Assembly: GCF_026309355.1 (NCBI RefSeq)
Contig: NZ_JAPJZK010000001.1
Coordinates: 1,798,001 to 1,862,000, forward strand
DNA from: Spartinivicinus marinus
GTDB taxonomy: Bacteria > Pseudomonadota > Gammaproteobacteria > Pseudomonadales > Zooshikellaceae
Direction: 5' to 3'
Length of the DNA stretch: 64,000 nucleotides
This document shows positions 55,935-64,000 of this stretch, in pieces. Position numbers and translations under genes: made by a program. Position 1 is the first letter of the stretch, and the number at the start of each line of letters is the position of its first letter. The notes under the pieces were generated by a model. It did not search any database and had not been told where the DNA came from. It saw nothing but the letters and a program-made list of their open reading frames with translations.

Positions 55935-56783
55935 GTGAAAATTCCTATAAAGTCAAATTGGTATTTGTTAATTATCTTTTATCTAATTTTAAGTTCTTTT
56001 GTAAAAGCAAAAACAATTGGGTTGGTACCTGACCGCTTATACCCACCTTTTACCTTCGTCAAAGGGCACAACCCAGATGAGATTGAACAAAAAGAAGTAA
56101 TTCACTTAGAGCAAAAGTCATATAATAAGATAGAAGATTTTTCACAATCCAATATTTTTTCAGGATACGTAATAGACTTGATAATCTCAGTCTATCAAAC
56201 TCAGGGTTATGATATAGAATTTCATAATCTACCTTGGGCTAGAGCCTTATATGCCTCGAAAAAATCTTTAGTGGACGGAATATTTCCTTTGGTTTGGAAC
56301 AAAGATCGGGATAAAGTTTATCAGTTTTCAGGTGAAAGGGTAAACGTCGACAAGGCAGTTCTTTATGTACCAACTGATGTTCATTTTATCTGGAAAAATG
56401 ATTTTTCATCACTAAAAGATTTAGAAGTGGGAGTTATTCGTGGCTGGTCCTACGGGGCGAGGTGGAATACAGCCATAAAGAACGGATTATTTAAAACAGT
56501 AGAAACAAACAATGATGTGCAAAACTTTAGAATGCTTGAAGCTGGTAGGGTGACTGCAGTGGCTGGTTGGATTTATGCGACACAGTATTTCCTCGAATCG
56601 AATAATTTATCTTCTAAATACAAGCCTTTGGTGCCATTTGAGACAGTTCCTATGTATTTAGGTATATCAAAGACAAACCCCAAAGCTTCAGAATTAATTC
56701 AAGACTTCATCAGAGGTTTAAAGAAGATAGAAGCAAATAAGGTACTGAAATCAATTGAGAAAAAATGGGGAGTTGAGAGGTAG
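55935..56783 (+). CDS. Periplasmic solute-binding protein, family 3
   Basis: A 282-residue protein with signal peptide (YLLIIFYLILSSFVKAK) and the two lobes of family-3 binding proteins: 'YPPFTFV', 'GYVIDLIISVYQTQGYDIEF', 'NLPWARALYASKKSLVDGIF' and 'MLEAGRVTAVAGWIYATQ'. It starts with GTG at 55935. An insertion of polar residues ('HNPDEIEQKEVIHLEQKSYN') lies after the first strand. No permease or ATPase gene is near, so it could serve as an orphan receptor. The gene 400 bases downstream is a relative. Confidence 0.82.
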   Translation: MKIPIKSNWYLLIIFYLILSSFVKAKTIGLVPDRLYPPFTFVKGHNPDEIEQKEVIHLEQKSYNKIEDFSQSNIFSGYVIDLIISVYQTQGYDIEFHNLPWARALYASKKSLVDGIFPLVWNKDRDKVYQFSGERVNVDKAVLYVPTDVHFIWKNDFSSLKDLEVGVIRGWSYGARWNTAIKNGLFKTVETNNDVQNFRMLEAGRVTAVAGWIYATQYFLESNNLSSKYKPLVPFETVPMYLGISKTNPKASELIQDFIRGLKKIEANKVLKSIEKKWGVER

Positions 56784-56822
56784 CAGTTTATTTTTAAGTA
56801 TCCATTCAGTAGACGCGCACAA

Positions 56823-57056
56823 ATGAAAGTATTTTTAGCAGCTACACACGTCTACAAAGATGACACTTTAAATCACTGGCCTTTTCAGCGTAGTCACCCC
56901 CCTAATCTAGTAGGAAAGACACCAGCTGAAGCCTTAACAGGCAAACCCCATGCCCGCGTTGCTGATCAAGACATTCTGGTTAATTCACAACGAGGAATTG
57001 AAACGCTTGTGAAATATGGTGAGCAAGTTGGGCGAAAGTTTGAGAAAAGCTGTTAA
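56823..57056 (+). pseudogene. Transposase C-terminal fragment
   Basis: Seventy-seven codons with 'HPPNLVGKTPAEALTGKPH', the 'P..L.GKTPAEALTG' tail common in DDE transposases whose ends read this way. The ATG at 56823 has no ribosome site and the catalytic domain is missing, so it is a remnant lying between the two binding-protein genes. Confidence 0.6.
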
Positions 57057-57188
57057 GGGGTTCGGCTGGGTATGGTTCAATTAGAGGCCAACAAAGCCAT
57101 ATTTTCGACGGAGCCGATCAGACTACACCTAATACAAAGAACAATCTATTATTAGATACCATATAATGGTTTTTTTAATAAGGATAGT

Positions 57189-57941
57189 ATGATGGATGTA
57201 AAAAGGTGGCTTGTTTTTTGTATCTTTACTATTAATGTATTTACCAGCGCTGTCTGGAGTAAAGAATTAGTTGTTGCTACAAGTGAATTTTCACCTTGGA
57301 AAATTGTTGAAGAAGGAGAGTTAAAAGGAATTGATGGTGAACTTATTAAGGATATAGCAAGTCGTTTAGGTTTAAAAATAAAGTATAGTGAATGTCCATT
57401 TAAGCGTTGTCTTGCTCTAATGAAGAGTGGGCTTGTTGATATTATGACGGGACTGTTAAAAAGGTCTGATAGAGAAGTTTATATTCAATATATTGAACCA
57501 TATTATGTCAATAAAAAAACATCTAAAATATTCTATTTGCTTAAGGGTAACGGTCATTTAATAAAGAAATATGAAGACATCTATCGATTGAAAGTTGGTG
57601 TTAAAATAGGTGTTAGATATTTTAACAAATTTGATGAAGACAGTAAAATTAAAAAAAATGCTGTCACGGATGTAATCCAAAATCTACGTATGTTAGAAGC
57701 AGGACGAATAGACGCCATTGTGAATACCGAATCACAAGGGGATTATTTAATACATAAATATGGATTTCAAGGTAAATTTGAAAAAGCTGTATTTCGGCCA
57801 ACACCTGATGTCCCTTTCTATTTTGGTATCTCCAAGAAATCAGATTATATGAAGCAGTTTGATCTGATTCAAAATACTTTACATCAAATTGTAAAAGAAG
57901 GTAATGTAGAGGTATTAATGAAAAAATATATGGGAGAATAA
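57189..57941 (+). CDS. Periplasmic solute-binding protein, family 3
   Basis: A 250-residue relative of the 55935 gene with signal peptide (WLVFCIFTINVFTSAVWS) and 'FSPWKIVEEGELKGIDGELI', 'CPFKRCLALMKSGLVDIMTG', 'RMLEAGRIDAIVNTESQGDY'. AAGGA lies 6 bases before the ATG. Its last 27 bases overlap the decayed IS630-type frame on the other strand, so the C-terminus may have been altered by that insertion. No transporter partners are adjacent. Confidence 0.82.
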   Translation: MMDVKRWLVFCIFTINVFTSAVWSKELVVATSEFSPWKIVEEGELKGIDGELIKDIASRLGLKIKYSECPFKRCLALMKSGLVDIMTGLLKRSDREVYIQYIEPYYVNKKTSKIFYLLKGNGHLIKKYEDIYRLKVGVKIGVRYFNKFDEDSKIKKNAVTDVIQNLRMLEAGRIDAIVNTESQGDYLIHKYGFQGKFEKAVFRPTPDVPFYFGISKKSDYMKQFDLIQNTLHQIVKEGNVEVLMKKYMGE

Positions 57942-58250
57942 ATATCGGTTCTGTCGCATATTTTGATGACGTTGTTGAATAAATCGACTACAAGCCTTTT
58001 TAAATACTGCAAATGTCTCATAAAATTTGTTATACAAGACCTTTTTTTTAAAAACCTTCCAGAGCCGTTTGAAGTATTCGAGTAACTGTATTGTTGAGTC
58101 AGTATTGACAGAGTCCTCACTGATAACAACGGTTGTTTCCGCACCATGAATATTTGGTTGTGCCTCAAAAGTATGTCCAAAGACTGGTTTGTATAATTTT
58201 CACTCAATACAGGTGTTTTCAAAGTATATGGCACTTGCTGTATAATCATC
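57915..58250 (-). pseudogene. IS630-family transposase remnant with internal deletion
   Basis: The frame reads 'KPVFGHTFEAQPNIHGAETT', 'DSVNTDSTIQLLEYF' and then directly 'KRLWKVFKKKVLYNKFYETF' and 'AVFKKACSRFI'. The 'LWKxFKKKVLYNxxYETF' block is the C-terminal signature of IS630/DDE_3 transposases; the stretch between the two blocks (about 40 to 50 residues in complete copies) is missing. A TGA in place of a Trp codon occurs upstream. Confidence 0.7.
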
Positions 58251-58279
58251 ATGTGTTAGTAAGGCATGCTGGATGAGAT

Positions 58280-58842
58280 AACGTTTGTGGCAGTGGTGTT
58301 AGGGATACAGCTTGAGTAACGGGTGTCAGCCAAAATACTGTCATTAATACAATAAAAAAAGAATACCAACTACAAGCTGTTAATCGACCGTTACTAGAAA
58401 ACTTAATAATCCCAGTAATGTTAAAGTTAAACTTGAACAAGTCATTTCTGCTGAGGTGGACTAAATGTGGAGTTTTGTGAAGTCCAAGGTCAATCAGCGA
58501 TGGCTATGGCATGCGATTGACTCTATTTCAGGTAAGGTTTTAGCTTATGTATTAGCCTCTAGAAAAGATGAAGCTTTTCAAACATTACAAACCTTGTTGA
58601 AACCCTCTAAAATTAAGGTATTTTGTACAGATGACTGAAGAGCATATAGCCGACATATTCCAGATGAACAACATATTATAGGAAAAAGAAACACTCAAAA
58701 AATAGAGCGAAAACACCTAACGTTAGGGACTCGTATTAAACTCCTTACCAGAAAAACCATTTGCTTTTCAAAGACCAATCAAATGCATGATATTGTAATT
58801 GGACTTTTTATTAATCGCTATGAGTTTGGCCTTCAAATATGA
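58280..58842 (+). pseudogene. IS1-family InsA/InsB remnant with nonsense mutations
   Basis: The InsA end ('GVRDTA' then stop, 'VTGVSQNTVINTIKKEYQ') is followed in another frame by InsB: 'MWSFVKSKVNQRWLWHAIDS', 'ISGKVLAYVLASRK', 'GKRNTQKIERKHLTLGTRIK', 'RKTICFSKTNQMHDIVIGLF'. Stops interrupt it at 58313 (InsA frame), 58462 (Glu codon to TAA) and 58636 (Trp codon to TGA); the last two lie in one frame with the final stop at 58840. The transposase is dead. Confidence 0.88.
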
Positions 58843-58938
58843 GTAGACACAGTTTTGAGTCACTACCCAATTCATGCTGTATATTAAAATCTAAAAATCA
58901 ATCGCGACGGGTATATAAGCTACAGCTGTAGCATAACC

Positions 58939-58976
58939 AAAAAAGGCGACATTTCTTTTATGAAGCATCGCCTTTT
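58939..58976 (-). terminator. Rho-independent terminator downstream of katG
   Basis: On the minus strand AAAAGGCGA pairs with TCGCCTTTT and is followed by further T residues, about 60 bases past the katG stop. The loop is long but partly self-complementary. Confidence 0.65.
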
Positions 58977-59035
58977 AAATGATTACCTAGTAGGTATTTG
59001 TGTTGGCGCCGCATTACACCAACTGTTGTCTACCC

Positions 59036-61237
<2,202 letters not shown>

Positions 61238-61447
61238 TCATGTTATTGCTACTTATGAGTGTTGATGACAATGACCACACTTACCAATTGGGATTAGCTT
61301 TTGGCTCGATATAGGATATTAATCGCTCGCTGTGAGTAATTGGCATGTATGTTTTCAATATTTGTTGGTTGTGTAACTGCTGACCTTAAATGGAAACGAA
61401 ACGATCAGACTTCTTTCCTTGGTAATAATCTGAGTGTAAAGGGGGAG

Positions 61448-61666
61448 TTAAGACTCATCGCCACCCTCACTACCCTCACAGTTACCGTCTGATTTTAATG
61501 AACAATCTTCTTCAACCAGCTTTGGCTTTAAATCAGTAGCCTGTTCGTGACTATTTTGATCAATCGTTAAACTGTGGTCCCTAACCTCTCGATAGGAGTC
61601 ATGTGGATCTGCTGTTGTTATAGGAGATATGAATGCAAGCGCGATTAATAATGTTACAGCTTTCAT
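61448..61666 (-). CDS. Small secreted acidic protein
   Basis: The frame is open to 61759, but the ATG at 61666 opens a signal peptide (MKAVTLLIALAFISPITTA) with AAGG about 10 bases upstream, so a 72-residue precursor is likely. The mature part is acidic with two Cys residues in 'EEDCSLKSDGNCEGSEGGDE', probably one disulfide. It is divergent from the LysR gene, about 100 bases away, which might control it. No family recognised. Confidence 0.6.
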   Translation of the reverse strand: MKAVTLLIALAFISPITTADPHDSYREVRDHSLTIDQNSHEQATDLKPKLVEEDCSLKSDGNCEGSEGGDES

Positions 61667-61769
61667 TTGCGTCAGCCTTTTGTTTGTTTGTGTTGCGGCT
61701 AAATTTATCCACCCTCGATAGAAAAATAAATAATAGATATTCAAACATATTGTCTGCATAATACGAACA

Positions 61770-62675
61770 ATGAAATACGATAAGCTTAAATACCTAAAGC
61801 AATTTGCTATGTTTGCCGTGGTTGCTGAAGAGTCATCTTTTACCCAAGCAGCGGATAGACTTGGGCTTGGTAAAGCGCATGTGAGTGATCAAATACAACG
61901 GTTAGAAAAAATACTAAATGTACAATTGCTAAACCGAAGCACTCGATCAGTGACATTAACAACCGCAGGCAAACGACTGCTATCTCGTTGTCAGCAGCTT
62001 AATCAGTTGGGTGAAGAGATATTTCAGCTTGTCGAAAACTCAAAGCATATTCCTACAGGCCGGTTAAGGGTTACAGCAAAAAACGACATGTGCTTGGAGT
62101 TATTGCCTGAAATTATTCATAAATTTGAATCAACCTATTCAGATGTAAGCATTGATTTGATTGCCAGTGATGAATTAGCAGACCTCGAAAGAAACAATAT
62201 TGACGTAGCAGTTCGAATAGGTTTGACAAAAGACTGGCCCTATTATGGAAGCCACATTACTGAGGCAGAAGCTGTCATTGTTGCAAGCAGAGACTATATC
62301 AATAGTGTTGGCCAACCAACATCTCTTGAAGAATTAGCCAAAATGGATTGGATAACACTAAGCTCAATGGCCAATTTTCAATGGCTATTAACCGGGCCAG
62401 ATGGCAAACAGAATGAGATAAGTATAAAAGAAAAAGCATCAACAAATTCATCTGCTGTCGCCTATCAAATGATGAAAAGTGGGCTAGGCATTACAGCAAC
62501 ACCAGAAGTAATTGCTAAGACAGACATTATCAATGGAAGCATAATCAGATTACTACCTGACTATAGACTACCTAAAATACATGTTTATGCACTTTATAGC
62601 GAACGATATCCAGCAGCTAAAATAAAAGTATTCATAAACTTTATACGTGAACAGCTAAGGCCATTATTCAAATAA
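61770..62675 (+). CDS. LysR-family transcriptional regulator
   Basis: A 301-residue LysR protein of the CrgA/AaeR-like group with 'FAVVAEESSFTQAADRLGL' and 'AHVSDQIQRLEKIL' as helix-turn-helix and a standard effector domain. It lacks the OxyR Cys pair, so it is not the peroxide sensor expected beside katG. Its likely target is the divergent small secreted protein gene, by position. Confidence 0.88.
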   Translation: MKYDKLKYLKQFAMFAVVAEESSFTQAADRLGLGKAHVSDQIQRLEKILNVQLLNRSTRSVTLTTAGKRLLSRCQQLNQLGEEIFQLVENSKHIPTGRLRVTAKNDMCLELLPEIIHKFESTYSDVSIDLIASDELADLERNNIDVAVRIGLTKDWPYYGSHITEAEAVIVASRDYINSVGQPTSLEELAKMDWITLSSMANFQWLLTGPDGKQNEISIKEKASTNSSAVAYQMMKSGLGITATPEVIAKTDIINGSIIRLLPDYRLPKIHVYALYSERYPAAKIKVFINFIREQLRPLFK

Positions 62676-62762
62676 ATACTTACCGGCAAAACTCAAATTT
62701 ATTTATAATTAAACGTTTCTAGCGGCCGATATAAATTAGCCGCCAGATTTCAGCCTCTTATT

Positions 62763-63053
62763 TCAACTGATTACAGCTAGCTCATTCATTGAAAAATCTT
62801 TTATTTTTCCTTCTGTTACAGCAATATAATTATTTAAATGAGTTGTTTGCATATGCTCTTGAAACAGCACTTCGTTTTCCCATACTTCATAGAAAAAAAA
62901 TAGCGCCGGGTTACTGTTATCTTGATGTAATTGATACTGTACTGAACCAGGATCTTGCCGAGAGGGTTCAACCAGCTTTAATAACTCTTGTTTAACAAAC
63001 TCTGCATGCTCAGGAAATGCTTCGATTCTTGCAACAATAATCAGCTGATCCAC
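62763..63053 (-). CDS. Antibiotic biosynthesis monooxygenase (ABM) family protein
   Basis: A 96-residue ABM-fold protein ('RIEAFPEHAEFVKQELLKLV', 'DPGSVQYQLHQDNSNPALFF', 'YEVWENEVLFQEHMQT'). A frame opening exists at 63077 (TTG), but GTG at 63053 has AAAGGA about 9 bases upstream and starts right at the conserved beta strand, so I choose it. Relatives (YgiN type) act on quinones or quinol-like compounds as small dimers. A palindrome at 63083-63102 lies just upstream and may be an operator. Confidence 0.82.
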   Translation of the reverse strand: MDQLIIVARIEAFPEHAEFVKQELLKLVEPSRQDPGSVQYQLHQDNSNPALFFFYEVWENEVLFQEHMQTTHLNNYIAVTEGKIKDFSMNELAVIS

Positions 63054-63077
63054 TGGATTTATCCTTTTTGTAAACAA

Positions 63078-63499
63078 AGGTAATACCCTTTATATAGGGT
63101 ATGTGTAAACTCAACAACTCATAACACAGAAAATAGACGCCATACGAATACAGTCATCATATATACAAGTAACATATTTTTCAGCTAGCTTACAACTTTA
63201 TTTACATTAGCCTTCAAAGTATCAATTAAATACTCCGTCAAATAGCATATATAGGCAACACTATTCATAAGACAACAGTATTAATACAGCTTTTCTTACT
63301 CAGATTCTTAGCCTACCCTTTTAGTTACATGTACCCTTTCAGTACTTTGCATAGATACTACAATAAAGCAAATTTGCATTGTAAGCTTTGCTAAGTATTA
63401 CACTGCTTACTTAGTTTGAAATCATGTGCAAAAGGCTGCATGACAACAAAAAATATATTTTAGGTGTTGATAATATTATCTGACTGGGTGTTGTATTAT
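63078..63499. promoter_or_regulatory. Divergent intergenic region with an operator-like palindrome
   Basis: Perfect arms ATACCCT (63083-63089) and AGGGTAT (63096-63102) flank TTATAT, a possible -10 box, 30 bases before the ABM start codon. The remaining AT-rich DNA upstream of the 63500 gene shows nothing else I can name. Confidence 0.4.
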
Positions 63500-64000
63500 A
63501 TGCAGCAGATTGTAGAGCAAAAGAAGCTAACAAGATTGACAACGATAATGATCATCGTTACTGTCATTATCTTGCTGCTATTCATACAAAAAATCAGTAA
63601 CCAAAATTCAACAGGAGTTGAACAGAATTCTAACGAAAATGACTTCTATCCCATCAATTTGCTTCAAGAGCTAAAAAATCAAGTTAATCTTATTGATATC
63701 GATATAGACCTTATTCAGCAAACAAAAAATAATCTTAAGTTTAAAATAAAATATAAAAAACCAGGTTTGTTAGCAGACTCCGTTGTACTTAGTCACATTA
63801 AAGCTATTACCAATACTGCTATTAGCATATTACTAGAAAACAAGATCAATCCATACAGTCATAAAATCACAATTGATGTAACAGCTGAGTCTCCTGCCTC
63901 AGCAACACAGCAGGACATCACCCCTTTTCGATACAATTTTATACGTTACGGTTATTCACCTCGCTTTCCTACTGACTTATTCACTACAATCCAAAGCCAA
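63500..64000 (+). CDS. Single-pass membrane protein, cut by the window end
   Basis: An open frame of 167 codons runs from ATG at 63500 to the last base. Residues 15-36 form one membrane helix (TIMIIVTVIILLLFIQK), followed by a polar domain with 'NLIDIDIDLIQQTKNNLKFK' and 'SPRFPTDLFTTIQ'. The C-terminus is outside the window. A 19-base palindrome resembling a Fur site (arms AACGAT / ATCGTT) falls at 63541-63559, inside codons 14-20. No family is recognised. Confidence 0.7.
   Translation, partial: MQQIVEQKKLTRLTTIMIIVTVIILLLFIQKISNQNSTGVEQNSNENDFYPINLLQELKNQVNLIDIDIDLIQQTKNNLKFKIKYKKPGLLADSVVLSHIKAITNTAISILLENKINPYSHKITIDVTAESPASATQQDITPFRYNFIRYGYSPRFPTDLFTTIQSQ

Noticed and set aside
57884-58252. 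122-residue minus-strand frame as a gene
   Set aside because: The neighbouring frame over the same DNA clearly encodes an IS630-type transposase remnant, so this frame is a shadow of the decayed element.
58249-58440. 63-residue minus-strand frame with hydrophobic stretch
   Set aside because: It is the reverse side of the IS1 InsA remnant.
58919-58932. 14-bp palindrome GCTACAGCTGTAGC
   Set aside because: Isolated, not near a gene start; could be chance or an old element end.
61770-62675. The LysR gene near katG as OxyR
   Set aside because: It lacks the redox Cys pair and resembles the CrgA-type group; it also faces away from katG with another gene between.

Overview
The window looks like a chromosomal stretch of an AT-rich marine-type gammaproteobacterium. 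The protein families (alpha-E/ATP-grasp/transglutaminase loci, LldP-LldD-Dld lactate utilisation, KatG, RtcB-type protein, Rhs proteins) and the many decayed insertion sequences fit an Oceanospirillales-like host with a large accessory genome. That placement is inference; there is no rRNA or other taxonomic marker, and I saw no tRNA, CRISPR array or replication origin.

Layout. 1-1.4 kb: remnants of IS1595- and IS3-type transposases and AT-rich DNA. 1.4-8 kb: two large unusual proteins, one exported multidomain protein with a SLOG-like nucleotide-binding fold and four C-terminal repeats, and one cytoplasmic-looking protein resembling a GT-B glycosyltransferase. 8.6-18.9 kb: two loci of the poorly understood circularly permuted ATP-grasp / alpha-E / transglutaminase group. 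18.9-20.2 kb: a membrane-anchored beta-propeller protein whose N-terminus is a 15-bp tandem repeat. 20.3-29.2 kb: a compact minus-strand cluster (PLP decarboxylase, asparagine-synthetase-like and NAD-synthetase-like amide formers, GNAT, sulfotransferase, APS kinase) with a divergent ABC exporter; together these read as a biosynthetic cluster for a small sulfated, acylated or amidated amine-type metabolite. This is the strongest candidate for an undescribed system here. 29.3-31.4 kb: a secreted protein of three 75-residue repeats, followed by gene remnants and a MITE-like hairpin element that ends one of them. 31.4-42.4 kb: ordinary metabolism (RtcB-type protein, MATE exporter, two LysR regulators, lactate permease plus L- and D-lactate dehydrogenases). 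42.5-49.7 kb: an Rhs locus in which the YD-repeat shell and the Rhs core with its C-terminal domain are separate genes in permuted order, with a tandem pair of secreted paralogues downstream. 50-58.9 kb: accessory region with IS debris, a frameshifted substrate-binding protein, a CinA-type amidase with a signal peptide, a Nep1-like (NLP) toxin-family protein, an IS-like element with perfect terminal repeats, and two family-3 periplasmic binding proteins. 59-64 kb: katG, a LysR regulator, an ABM monooxygenase and a membrane protein cut by the window edge.

How the genes may work together. In the sulfo cluster, APS kinase would supply PAPS to the sulfotransferase, the decarboxylase would make an amine, the GNAT and the two ammonia- or amide-handling enzymes would decorate it, and the ABC protein would export it. 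In the lactate block the permease feeds both dehydrogenases, under the divergent LysR. The Rhs, NLP, repeat and SLOG proteins suggest a lifestyle that includes contact with other organisms; this last point is inference from family membership.
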